The notes under the pieces were generated by a model. It saw only the letters and a program-made list of their open reading frames with translations, was not told the origin of the DNA and did not search any database. Shown here piece by piece: positions 17,849 to 26,057 of a DNA stretch of 64,000 nt. The stretch comes from Chersky-840 sp050011815 (GTDB lineage: Bacteria; Actinomycetota; Acidimicrobiia; Acidimicrobiales; UBA8190): NCBI GenBank assembly GCA_050011815.1, contig JBEKIJ010000004.1, forward strand, positions 102,977 to 166,976. Reading direction: 5' to 3'. Numbering within the stretch: position 1 is the first letter of the stretch; each line of letters starts with the position of its first letter. The position numbers were made by a program, and so were the translations under genes.

Positions 17849-19077
17849 TGAACAGGGTCCGTCAGCCGTGGTGGCGATGCCGACGGCGTGCTCGGTGTCG
17901 CGGCAAGGAGTGCGTCAACGATTCGGCCTGCGGCGCGGCCGTCGCCGTACAGGCTCACCGACCGTGCCATCTGCGAGTACGCGGCGTCGTCGGCGAGCAA
18001 GCGGATCGCCTCGCTCTGGATCCGCTCACGGTCGGTACCGACGAGACGGGCGACACCGGCCACGACACCCTCCGGTCGCTCCGTCTCATCTCGCAAGACG
18101 AGAACCGGTTTGCCAAGGGTGGGCGCTTCCTCCTGCAACCCACCGGAATCGGTGAGCAGGAGGTACGAGGCGCCGATGAGCTGGACGAATGACTGATAAT
18201 CGAGCGGAGGCAACAGGGTCACATTTCGGCAGTCGCCCAAGATGCGCCAGACCGTGGCGTACACGTTCGGGTTGGGGTGGACCGGGAAGACGACGTGTAC
18301 ATCCTCGACCGAAGTGGCAATCGTGCGCGCCGCGAGGCAGATGGACTCGAGCGGTTCGCCCCAACTCTCGCGCCGGTGCGCCGTCACCAGGATGAGTCGC
18401 TGTCCGCGTGGGATCGTCTGGAGGGGGCCGGCCGCCCAGTTGTACGGCCGCCGTGCCATCTCCCGGAACGCGTCGATGCCGGTGTTGCCGGTCACGCGAA
18501 TTGCCTCTGGAGAGATGGCCTCGCGCAGCAGGTTGCAACGAGCGAGTTCGGTCGGAGCAAAGTGGAGATCGGCGACGATCGACACCATGCGACGGTTGGC
18601 CTCTTCGGGGAAGGGGTTACCATTATTGAAGGTGCGTAAGCCGGCCTCCACGTGTCCTACCGGGATCCGACAGTGGAAGGCCGTAAGGGCCGCGGCCATC
18701 GCCGACGTTGTGTCGCCCTGGACGAGGAGCCAATCGGGTCGTACTCGCTCCAGCACAGGTTCGAGGCGTGTCAGGATTCGCGCCGCGACCTGTAGCGGGG
18801 TTTGATCCGACCGCATGACGTCCAAGTCGTAGTCGGGGACGATCCCGAACATCTCGAGCTCCTGGTCCAGGAGGTCGCGGTGCTGCGCCGTGACGCACAC
18901 GATGGCATCGACGCACGATCGACGCGCGATCTCCGCGACGATAGGGGCCATCTTGATCGTCTCCGGGCGCGTGCCGAAAAGAGCCATCAACCGCGTGTTC
19001 TTCCTTGGCTGTAGACCGCAGTCCCCGACGCCATCACGTGAGAGGTCATCGCTATATTCGGCCAAGAAGCTCGCCAT
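17845..19077 (-). CDS. wecB: UDP-N-acetylglucosamine 2-epimerase (non-hydrolysing)
   Basis: A 410-residue WecB/MnaA-type epimerase interconverting UDP-GlcNAc and UDP-ManNAc in the cytosol. Recognisable segments: 'MALFGTRPETIKMAPIV', 'VQGDTTSAMAAALTAF', 'VGHVEAGLRT', 'EEANRRMVS', 'TGNTGIDAF', 'VTAHRRESWGEPLESI', 'FPVHPNPNV' and 'LLTDSGGLQEEAPTLGKPVLVLRDETERPE'. The first 30 residues before 'MALFGTRPE' are extra relative to the usual 370-380; an internal Met (codon 31) could be the true start. First gene of a minus-strand operon whose next four genes are joined by 4-16 base overlaps, so it probably supplies the precursor for the GT2 synthase. Confidence 0.93.
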   Translation of the reverse strand: MASFLAEYSDDLSRDGVGDCGLQPRKNTRLMALFGTRPETIKMAPIVAEIARRSCVDAIVCVTAQHRDLLDQELEMFGIVPDYDLDVMRSDQTPLQVAARILTRLEPVLERVRPDWLLVQGDTTSAMAAALTAFHCRIPVGHVEAGLRTFNNGNPFPEEANRRMVSIVADLHFAPTELARCNLLREAISPEAIRVTGNTGIDAFREMARRPYNWAAGPLQTIPRGQRLILVTAHRRESWGEPLESICLAARTIATSVEDVHVVFPVHPNPNVYATVWRILGDCRNVTLLPPLDYQSFVQLIGASYLLLTDSGGLQEEAPTLGKPVLVLRDETERPEGVVAGVARLVGTDRERIQSEAIRLLADDAAYSQMARSVSLYGDGRAAGRIVDALLAATPSTPSASPPRLTDPVH

Positions 19078-19734
19078 CTCGCTAGAGCAATCTATGAGGA
19101 CACGGTGGAGGGTCGATGAGGAGAAGCTTCAGCGGAAGCGGCGGTGCAAGCACGAGCGCCGAGAGTGCCGAATCGACGGGTCGCCACGTTCTTGGTCTTC
19201 CAGGTTGCCGAGCAGACGTCGACTCCGTCCGACACGTCGATCCCGTTTCCTCCGCGATCGACGCTTTGTAGTTGCGACTCAGGGGTCCGGGACAGCTGAA
19301 CGCTGATGAGCCGACCGGGCATACCGCCGTGGCGGAGGCTTTCGCGCCGTCCGGCCTCAAGTGACCGAATGGTCGTCCAGCCGATCCCAGAATCCCCCAT
19401 CGGCTTCGCCGCGACTTTTGTGCTCTGCCCTCGGGAGAACGAGGAACCAACGTCGGTGATCCGACCCAATCGTGCCGATCCATGTGGTCCCCCTCGCGGC
19501 ATGCCCCCGGTGAGAGGGTGTAGCCCACCACTTGAAGTAAGAGTAAGTCACCGTATGTGGTAATAACCAGGATGCATCTAGTCTGGTGAACCTGTCAAAG
19601 GACAGCGTGGCCAGCTCATTTGACCCTGTGCGTGGCGAAAATCCCATCCGGGCCGACTCCGCTGGACTCTCGGAGCCAGCTGGCTCACCTTGAAACTGAG
19701 TCATAGCGTCGTCCTACTTCTGACTGGGGTTCGT
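19078..19734. other. intergenic region upstream of the exopolysaccharide operon
   Basis: About 650 bases, presumably holding the minus-strand promoter of the wecB operon. I see no supportable gene; short open frames exist on both strands but match nothing I recognise and have no good ribosome sites. The right third is noticeably more AT-rich (around 19540-19600) than its surroundings. Confidence 0.45.
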
Positions 19735-20160
19735 CCGAATCCTCAAGTTGCTCCGACTTCACCGACCTCACGGAGAGAGCCCGCCATAGAGGTGGTCTTG
19801 CTTCGTCACGAGGTTGCGGGTGCTCAGCCGGTGCTGCGGCCTCCGGACCCGGCGCTTTTCGCCGGAATGAGCAGGCTGCCTAGCCATCGACGCATGGGAA
19901 GGTTCCTCGTCCAGCCCGAGACCTTGCCCCAATGGCACCGACACCTGGCTCGGCGCCGGTTGACCTATCCCCAGCACCCAGGTCGACCGAGCGTGCCCGC
20001 CGGCAGGGTCAAAAGCGCCCTCAGCCTGGCAAGGAAGGACGCCACCCGGGAAACCGCCGGATCCGGGGTGAGTTGGCCACGTTGGGAATCGGGCTTGCTC
20101 CATCGAGTGTCTCGGCCATCCTTCGTCGCCACGGCAACGCCAGACGGGTTCCCTTTCGAT
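19735..20160 (+). pseudogene. decayed rve-type integrase/transposase (IS481-like)
   Basis: The N-terminal half of an integrase-core transposase, interrupted. One frame gives 'VVLLRHEVAGAQPVLRPPDPAL' and 'RFLVQPETLPQWHRHLARRRLTYPQHPGRPSVPAG', the helix-turn-helix region of this widespread actinobacterial family. The homology then moves by a frameshift into the next frame as 'NRRIRGELATLGIGLAPSSVSAILRRHGN'. The DDE catalytic domain that should follow is absent. It is a broken, truncated element, marking past insertion next to the exopolysaccharide operon. Terminal repeats were not found. Confidence 0.75.
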
Positions 20161-20357
20161 AAAGGCCCTTGATCAAGCCGTCGCGCCGGAATCGGCCGGG
20201 CCCTGTGCTCACGAGGCAGGCCGTCAAACTGATGAGACTTTGGCGCCGGAATTCTTAGCGACCAGTACTACGCACTTCGGGGGAGGCTCGGCCTGAATCA
20301 CGGGGACGGCCGTGGTGGCCGACTTTCACGTGTTGAGATCGCGGGTCCGTCGCGGAG

Positions 20358-20840
20358 GTGGATGCCGTTGCGGCTTTCCCGATCGAAGAGCGGCCAGTTC
20401 CCTGCTTGAGAATCAGCTTTGTCCAGGCGGGAGTGAGCGGATGGGATTTTCGGCACTTGCAGGTGGACAAAGTGCGTCCCGCCCCACGGGTACCGGTTGT
20501 CGACCTGCGGCTCCCGCTCGACGAGATCATTACGCACCACCCCGACCGCCTGGCCGAGACCGAGAAGCTGATCGAGGAACACCCCGGCTCCGCAGCCTGG
20601 GAGATCTCGGTGACTCTGATGTGGTCGCGCTCGTGGCACGAGATCGCCGACTTCATGCAGCGGGCCGTGGTGGCTGAGACCCTGGTGCACAGCGTGCTCT
20701 CGAGAACCATGGTCGGGTGCGCCGGAGGGGCCTTCCCGTCACGCTTTTATCTCCCGACCAGGGCTGATCCAACTCCCGACGGGCCGCCCGAGACAGGTCC
20801 CGGGTCGGTGGTCCGGGTCGTCGGATGCCCGGCGTCCTGA
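20358..20840 (+). CDS. hypothetical protein, possibly a gene remnant
   Basis: A 160-residue open frame with strong third-position G/C bias in its middle ('VVDLRLPLDEIITHHPDRLAETEKLIEEHPGSAAWEISVTLMWSRSWHEIADFMQRAVVAETLVHSVLS'), which reads like a real helical protein. The first 40 and last 40 residues are less convincing. I recognise no domain. It lies between a dead integrase and the 3' end of the large lectin/FN3 gene, so it may be a fragment of a larger gene. There is no clear ribosome site before the ATG at 20358. Confidence 0.35.
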   Translation: MDAVAAFPIEERPVPCLRISFVQAGVSGWDFRHLQVDKVRPAPRVPVVDLRLPLDEIITHHPDRLAETEKLIEEHPGSAAWEISVTLMWSRSWHEIADFMQRAVVAETLVHSVLSRTMVGCAGGAFPSRFYLPTRADPTPDGPPETGPGSVVRVVGCPAS

Positions 20841-20845
20841 CCGGT

Positions 20846-23470
20846 TCAGGCGCGGCGGGCGCGCCGGCGTCCCAGCCTGATCAGCCCGAGTCCTGTGAGC
20901 AGGGCGAAGACCCCGAGCGCGGTCCCGGTGCCGGCGTTGAATCCAGTGGTGGGCAAGGCCGGGGCAGGGGGATCGGGCGCGTCCTGGACGAACTGCGCGG
21001 AGGACGTCACCGGCAATCCGAATGGGGAGGTTCCCGTTGCGATGATCGTGTGAGTGCCGGCGGCCAGATCGGTGGGCAACGTGACCGTCGCCGAGAAGCT
21101 GCCATCGAGCCCGACGGTCACGGTGGCCAGGGTCACAGGCGAGGAGTGGAGGACGATGGTCACCGTGCTCCCGGGCTCGAGCCCCGAACCGGAGACGACG
21201 AAGGTACGGTCCTGGGGAGTGCCGTGCGGGGTCACGCTCAACGCGATGCCCAGCTCCGCCAGCGCCGGGGTCACGGCGTTGGAAGCGGACGAAGCGGGCC
21301 CGGTTCCTACACCGTTGATGGCCGTCACGGTGAACGTGTACACGGTTCCGTCGTTCAACCCATTGATCGTGCACGGACTGGCCGAGCACGATGTCGTGGC
21401 TCCCCCCGGTGCCGTGGTGACTACGTAGCTCGTGATCTGCGACCCGTTCGAAACCGGTGCCGTCCACGACACCGTGGCCGCACCGTCACCCGCCTTTGCG
21501 CTCACCTCGGTGGGAGCACCGGGCAGTCCTGCCGGGGTTACCGCCGTGGACGGGGTCGACGAGGGGCCGGTACCGACCGCATTGATGGCGGACACGAGGA
21601 AGGTGTAAGGAGTGCCGTCGGTGAGCCCGGTCACGGTGCACGGACTGATTGAGCACGATGTCGTTGCGCCGCCGGGGTACGCGGTGACGGTGTAGCCCGT
21701 GATTGCCGAGCCGCCGTCACTGACCGGAGCCGTGAAGCTGACGCTCGCCACCCCGTCTCCCGCCGTGGCACTCACCCCGGTGGGGGCGCCGGGCACCGCC
21801 GCGGGGGTGACCGCCGTCGAGGCAGACGACGCCGGGCCGGTGCCCACGCCATTGGTGGCGGTGACACTGAAGGTGTAGGGCGTCCCGTTGGAGATCCCGT
21901 TCACGGTGCATGTGAGGGGACCGCTCGTCCACACACAGCTCTGTCCGCCGGGGCTCGAGGTCACGGTGTAGCTGGTGATCGCCGACCCGTTCGACGCCGG
22001 CGCGCTCCACGACACCGCCGCGGAGCTGTTCCCCGCGGTGGCACTCACCCCGGTGGGGGCGCCGGGCACCGCCGCGGGGGTGACTGAGGCGGTGTTGCTC
22101 CCTGCTCCGGGGCCCACGCTGTTGACCGCTCTGACTTCGATCTGGTACGTCGTCCCATTGGTGAGCGGGGTCACGGTGGCGCTGACCGTCGTCACGGTGT
22201 TGCCGTTGACGATGCTGTTCGAGCTCGACGTCGAAATGGTGGACCAGGTGCTACCACCGTCGGTGGAGACCTGGTAGCTCGTGATGCTGGCGCCGTTCGA
22301 CGCAGGTGGGTTCCAGCTCAACGCGGCCGACGAGTCGCCTGGCGTGGCGGTGATGGTCGGCGCCCCGGGCGCAGTTGCCGCCGCGGCGACGAGGACGTTG
22401 CTGGACGTGGTGACCACGCCGGCAAAGCCGGTCCCCAGGCTGGCGTTGCTGTTGGTCTTGCCACCGAACTCCACGACATACCCGCTGACGCTGACATCGT
22501 TGGTGGGGCTCAGGTCGTTCCAGGACCCCGACGTACCGCTCCAGTTGGTGACGGCCACGTATTCACCCTGGTAGGCAACGGTCGCAGATCCTCCAGAGTT
22601 GTTGGGTTCGCCCGACGCCCAGCTGCTGTAGAAGCTGCCGCTGTTGGTGAAGCTGCACGTGCTGAGTTGATTCGTGCACTCGCTGATGACACCACCGGCG
22701 ATCGGGCTCTCGTTGGCGCCTTCGACCCATCGCCACACTCGGGCGTAGGTGACGCCTCCCTGGACGGCATAGGCCTGCGAGCCGTCAGTGGCCAGGCTCT
22801 CATAGGAGCGCGCACCGAACCACACGTTTGTGGCATTGGCGATCTTGGTGGAGATGAAGGTGTTGACAGTCGAGTTGGGGATGGTGGCGAGATACCCGGG
22901 CTGTCCGTCGAGGCTCAGTGCCTGGGCGCCGGCGTCGGCCGTGGTCCAGCTGCACCCTGCGCACTGCACGTACTCGTAGAAGTGTTGGTTCGAGGCCAGG
23001 TAGTTGTAGCCGGACTGGGCGACCATGGCGGTTAAGCTGATCTGGGCCGTCCCCGTCGTAGCACTCGTGGTGAGTGTCGTGGTGGCGAGCGCGGCGTTCA
23101 CGGCACTCTCGAGCCCCGTGAAGGTGATGGACTGGGTCCCGGTCCAGCTGTTGTTGTAGGCCAACGTCAGGCCGGTGGTGGTCGAGATCGAGAGTGTGCC
23201 GAGATTGGTCGCCACCGTGGTCTGGAGCTGATCGGTACTGTCGCCGGAAATGCTGAGACCGCTGAGCGTGGTCGAGGAACTGGGTGTGACGAAGATGGTC
23301 GACGTCGGCGAGACCGTCAAGGACGGTGTTGCGCCCGCCGCGCCCGGAGCGAGCAGGCTGCCTGCCACCGAGGTGGCCACGACGGCAAGCACGATTGCCG
23401 CTCTCCCTCGGAGGATGCAGAAACGAAGACGCGAGGGGACCAGGCGCAAGAACTCGCAGGGAGAATCCAT
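20846..23470 (-). CDS. LPXTG-anchored surface protein with C-type-lectin-like domain and four fibronectin type III repeats
   Basis: An 874-residue cell-wall protein. Residues 1-47 are a signal peptide ('AAIVLAVVATSVAGSLLAPGAAGA'). About 165-340 form a C-type-lectin-like domain ('YEYVQCAGCSWTTADAGAQAL', 'GYLATIPNSTVNTFI', 'VWFGARS', 'WRWVEG', 'WASGEPNNSGG', 'SWNDLSP'), the WND and EPN elements being the sugar/calcium-site hallmarks. Four fibronectin III modules follow at roughly 366-466, 467-557, 558-647 and 648-735, each starting 'PGAPT', then an Ig-like domain (about 742-828). The C-terminus is a sortase signal: LPTTG at 839-843, hydrophobic helix, RRRARRA tail. It probably binds glycans on the cell surface. 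No sortase gene lies in this window. Convergent with the hypothetical gene to its left. Confidence 0.9.
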   Translation of the reverse strand: MDSPCEFLRLVPSRLRFCILRGRAAIVLAVVATSVAGSLLAPGAAGATPSLTVSPTSTIFVTPSSSTTLSGLSISGDSTDQLQTTVATNLGTLSISTTTGLTLAYNNSWTGTQSITFTGLESAVNAALATTTLTTSATTGTAQISLTAMVAQSGYNYLASNQHFYEYVQCAGCSWTTADAGAQALSLDGQPGYLATIPNSTVNTFISTKIANATNVWFGARSYESLATDGSQAYAVQGGVTYARVWRWVEGANESPIAGGVISECTNQLSTCSFTNSGSFYSSWASGEPNNSGGSATVAYQGEYVAVTNWSGTSGSWNDLSPTNDVSVSGYVVEFGGKTNSNASLGTGFAGVVTTSSNVLVAAAATAPGAPTITATPGDSSAALSWNPPASNGASITSYQVSTDGGSTWSTISTSSSNSIVNGNTVTTVSATVTPLTNGTTYQIEVRAVNSVGPGAGSNTASVTPAAVPGAPTGVSATAGNSSAAVSWSAPASNGSAITSYTVTSSPGGQSCVWTSGPLTCTVNGISNGTPYTFSVTATNGVGTGPASSASTAVTPAAVPGAPTGVSATAGDGVASVSFTAPVSDGGSAITGYTVTAYPGGATTSCSISPCTVTGLTDGTPYTFLVSAINAVGTGPSSTPSTAVTPAGLPGAPTEVSAKAGDGAATVSWTAPVSNGSQITSYVVTTAPGGATTSCSASPCTINGLNDGTVYTFTVTAINGVGTGPASSASNAVTPALAELGIALSVTPHGTPQDRTFVVSGSGLEPGSTVTIVLHSSPVTLATVTVGLDGSFSATVTLPTDLAAGTHTIIATGTSPFGLPVTSSAQFVQDAPDPPAPALPTTGFNAGTGTALGVFALLTGLGLIRLGRRRARRA

Positions 23471-23950
23471 GCCCTGTGATCGACCTCACGCCGCGACACC
23501 TTGAGCGCACCACTTCTGTGGGAATATGCGGTGGTTCCCACGGAGAGTGAGTTCTGGGTCCGATCCTCCGAAACAGCACGCGCCTCGCTCTTGATGATGT
23601 GCACCGGGGTTCGCATCCTTGAGGGCGTCGTGAACACGTAATGTCCGAAAACTCGATGTGCTCGGTACGACGCGAGTTCGTTTCGTGGATTTAACCCTCC
23701 AAGGTGCTCGCGTCGTTGAGTACGCCGCAGGTTCGCCTGTGGTGACTGCGAGCGCGCTGCAACCGAACGAAGGTGGAAGGCGGCCCTTCGTAGTCCGCAA
23801 CTATCCCGAAGCCATGCCCACGATGTTCTTCACGTGCATGCCGGTCCGGGCACCGAACCCCTCGAATGGGGCGTTGAACGAGTAGATGCCGCCGTCTGCC
23901 CCGACCTGTGGGTGGTGGAATCTGATCCGTGGGTGGGTGGGTCACACGGG
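23471..23950. other. intergenic region left of the ISL3 remnant
   Basis: About 480 bases with no gene I can support. It contains the promoter side of the LPXTG protein on the minus strand. A GTGGGTGGGTGGG tract at about 23931-23943 resembles the G-rich loops of the dispersed repeat, and the transposase homology begins directly after it. Confidence 0.45.
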
Positions 23951-24125
23951 CCCACCGAGGCGCTCAACAACCTGGTCAAGCGCATCAAGCGCATCGGGTT
24001 CGGGTTCCGGAACTTCGAGAACTACCGGATCCGTGCGCTGCTCTACGCCGGCAGGCCGAACTGGCGTGTGCGGGGCTCGATCGTCGTCCGATGAGGTGCT
24101 GGACCCCGCCAGAATCCGAAGAGCC
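23948..24125 (+). mobile_element. 3' remnant of an ISL3-family insertion sequence
   Basis: The last 45-50 codons of an ISL3 transposase: 'GPTEALNNLVKRIKRIGFGFRNFENYRIRALLYAGRPNW', ending at a TGA at 24092-24094. This segment is diagnostic of the DDE_Tnp_ISL3 C-terminus. About 30 bases beyond, the sequence ends in CCGAAGAGCC (24116-24125), whose reverse complement GGCTCTTCGG is the usual ISL3 terminal inverted repeat. The rest of the element, including the left end and most of the transposase, is gone, so it cannot move. Repeat copy 5 starts at the very next base. Confidence 0.82.
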
Positions 24126-24265
24126 GGTTTTGTCGAGACCCCGTTGTTGTTGTTGTGGGTGGGCTTCCGACAAAACCCAGTTGGTCTGGGGGGACTGCGT
24201 CCTGGTCAGGGCGATTTCCCACGCTATTGCTCTGGATTTCCCACATTGTTGTAGGCGCAATCAGG
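24126..24265 (+). repeat. dispersed intergenic repeat, copy 5 of 5
   Basis: Perfect 10-bp arms GGTTTTGTCG (24126-24135) and CGACAAAACC (24168-24177) separated by 32 bases that include a (GTT)4 run and GTGGGTGGGC. The conserved block TTTCCCACGCTATTGCTCTGG-TTTCCCACA spans 24213-24245, 58 bases from right arm to CACGCT, followed by GGCGCAATCAGG at 24254-24265. The left arm directly abuts the right terminal repeat of the ISL3 remnant. It lies 28 bases upstream of the antitoxin-like gene. Confidence 0.82.
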
Positions 24266-24292
24266 CCACAATCAGGTGAAGGACCCCTGGTC

Positions 24293-25309
24293 ATGACGTT
24301 TGATGGGTTTCGCTGCATGTGGCGGCACCCGAGGGAGGCGTCGGGGAGAACGGGAAGCAGGTATTCTCTATTCGTGGATCCACGAGCAGAGAGTGATGAT
24401 CTGGAGCGGGCCTTAGCTGCAGCCGGCGTCGACTTCGAGCGATCACGAGTCGGTGGGGTTCGTGTTGGTGGCTCGGACCTGGTCGTGAAGGAGATGAGCG
24501 TCGTCCGCCAGGGCGATGCGGCCGTCATCGCCGAGAGCCAGCTGCGATCCGGGGTGCCGATGCTGGTTGTCGCCGATCGGATTTCGGCTGTTGCAAGGCA
24601 ATGGCTGAGTGACGCCGGCGTCGCCTGGCTGGACCGGCGAGGCCACCTATGGATCAGGGCTCCTGGCCTGTATGTGAACACGGACGTTCCGAGGACCGCC
24701 GCACCCCCCCCACCTCGTGTTGTCGACATCTTGAGCGGAACGGGCTTCGACGTCTGCCTCGCGCTCCTCACGTCACCGGATGCACCTGTCGGGGTCAACG
24801 AACTGGCTCGGAAGATCGGTCGATCACCGGGCAGGGTGTCGGAGATTCTCACCGCTCTTCGTCGGGAAGGTCTGGTTGAGAGCGGGAACCGCCCAGTTGT
24901 GCCCGAGCTGTTCTGGGACGTCGCGGACAGATGGAGGCCGCGTTGGATTCCGCTCTCTGCCGAACCGATGCCCGAGCCAGTCGACCGCTACCGACTGTCG
25001 GGGACGGTGGGGGCGGTAGCACTCGGGGCTCCGCTAGTTGCGGGCACGAACTGGCCGCAGCTCTATGTCGCCGACGACGCCGACGTCGCAGCCATCGCAT
25101 CCGCTTACGGGGCTTCGGGTGGTTGGACGGCGGCAGAGATCGCCGTCTGCCCATCCACCTACGCCATGTCCCTGCCAACGGCCGCTTATCGTGGCGGTTT
25201 CCCCGTCGCTTCCGCAGTCGTGGTGGCTTTCGACTTAGCGCTGGACAAGGCTCGAGGCCGCGAGATTCTCGAAGGTTGGAGCCCGGAGGGCAGTCTCCGT
25301 GTCTGGTGA
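24293..25309 (+). CDS. AbiEi-like antitoxin/winged-helix regulator
   Basis: A 338-residue protein that resembles type IV toxin-antitoxin antitoxins of the AbiEi group. Its N-terminal half has an endonuclease-fold-like segment ('GVPMLVVADRISAVARQWLSDAGVAWLDRRGHLWIRAPGLYV', about 88-128), and a winged helix-turn-helix occupies roughly 150-198 ('VGVNELARKIGRSPGRVSEILTALRREGLVESG'). The C-terminal 130 residues are of unknown type. AbiEi proteins bind their own promoter and oppose the partner nucleotidyltransferase. The next gene, a nucleotidyltransferase, starts 11 bases before this one stops, the classic two-gene layout. The ATG at 24293 is the first after repeat copy 5; a GTG at 24374 is an alternative start. 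Confidence 0.7.
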   Translation: MTFDGFRCMWRHPREASGRTGSRYSLFVDPRAESDDLERALAAAGVDFERSRVGGVRVGGSDLVVKEMSVVRQGDAAVIAESQLRSGVPMLVVADRISAVARQWLSDAGVAWLDRRGHLWIRAPGLYVNTDVPRTAAPPPPRVVDILSGTGFDVCLALLTSPDAPVGVNELARKIGRSPGRVSEILTALRREGLVESGNRPVVPELFWDVADRWRPRWIPLSAEPMPEPVDRYRLSGTVGAVALGAPLVAGTNWPQLYVADDADVAAIASAYGASGGWTAAEIAVCPSTYAMSLPTAAYRGGFPVASAVVVAFDLALDKARGREILEGWSPEGSLRVW

Positions 25310-26057
25310 GCTTCACATCTCCGCCAGCCCAGTGGTCATCCGTCTCGTGCAGGCGCTGGGGGCTCTGGCTCAGCAGGTCCCCACTCCGGAATTTGCTGTC
25401 ATTGGCGGTCTTGCCGTCATGGTTCGACTCGAGGGTGCACACCGGGTCACCGACGACCTCGACACTGTGGCTATACAACACGGCGACGACCCGATCACAG
25501 TGGAGGTCGTAATTGGGGTGAAAGGCACGATCGAGGGCACCAAAGTCGACTGCATCGGAGTGGGCGATGTGCCCGCCGCCGAGCTGCCGCTTGCCAACCT
25601 TCCTGACGACGCGCTCGACCGGGCGTTTGTTCTCTCGCACCGATGGGCACTCGACACGGCGGAGAATCGAGTGCTCGGCGCGGATTATCTTGATGCGTCG
25701 GCAAGCGTCACATGTCGGTTCGCCAATGCTGGGGCCCTCGTTGCAATGAAGCTCCAAGCTGCGCCACGCAGACAAGGACCGCGGTCCCAGAAGGCCGGTG
25801 GCGATCTGTTCGACATCTTCCGCCTCATTTCACATCCAGCACTGACGAGAGCTATCGCAAGTTCGCTGCGCAGCGGCCCGCACGATCTGGGGGATTGGTG
25901 TGCAGCCTCGGTGGTGGACACGTTCGTCGACCAAGCCGAGCGAACCGCAGCTGTGATCGCTCGATCGGGTGTGGCTGGGGCGAACCCGCCCACCGCTGAA
26001 GAGTTACAGCGGGCAGCCGAACTGCTCGTCCGGTGGTTCAAAGACTCGCAACCTTGA
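25299..26057 (+). CDS. AbiEii-like nucleotidyltransferase (putative toxin)
   Basis: A 252-residue nucleotidyltransferase-fold protein. The GG signature is Gly36-Gly37 in 'FAVIGGLAVMVRLEGAHRV', followed by the metal-binding 'TDDLD' (51-55); a third acidic strand 'TKVDCIG' is downstream. The 'AGALVAMKLQA' segment with a later 'DLFDIFRLI' is typical of AbiEii/DUF1814-like proteins. AbiEii toxins transfer nucleotides to target RNAs and give abortive phage resistance when freed from AbiEi. The GTG start has GGAGGG eight bases upstream and overlaps the antitoxin-like gene by 11 bases, so the two are co-translated. It could instead be a housekeeping nucleotidyltransferase, but the pairing argues for a toxin. 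Confidence 0.7.
   Translation: MSGELHISASPVVIRLVQALGALAQQVPTPEFAVIGGLAVMVRLEGAHRVTDDLDTVAIQHGDDPITVEVVIGVKGTIEGTKVDCIGVGDVPAAELPLANLPDDALDRAFVLSHRWALDTAENRVLGADYLDASASVTCRFANAGALVAMKLQAAPRRQGPRSQKAGGDLFDIFRLISHPALTRAIASSLRSGPHDLGDWCAASVVDTFVDQAERTAAVIARSGVAGANPPTAEELQRAAELLVRWFKDSQP

Noticed and set aside
21200..22350. Regular repeats in the LPXTG gene considered as a CRISPR-like or satellite array
   Set aside because: Units are about 270 bases and encode fibronectin III modules; no short repeats with unique spacers.
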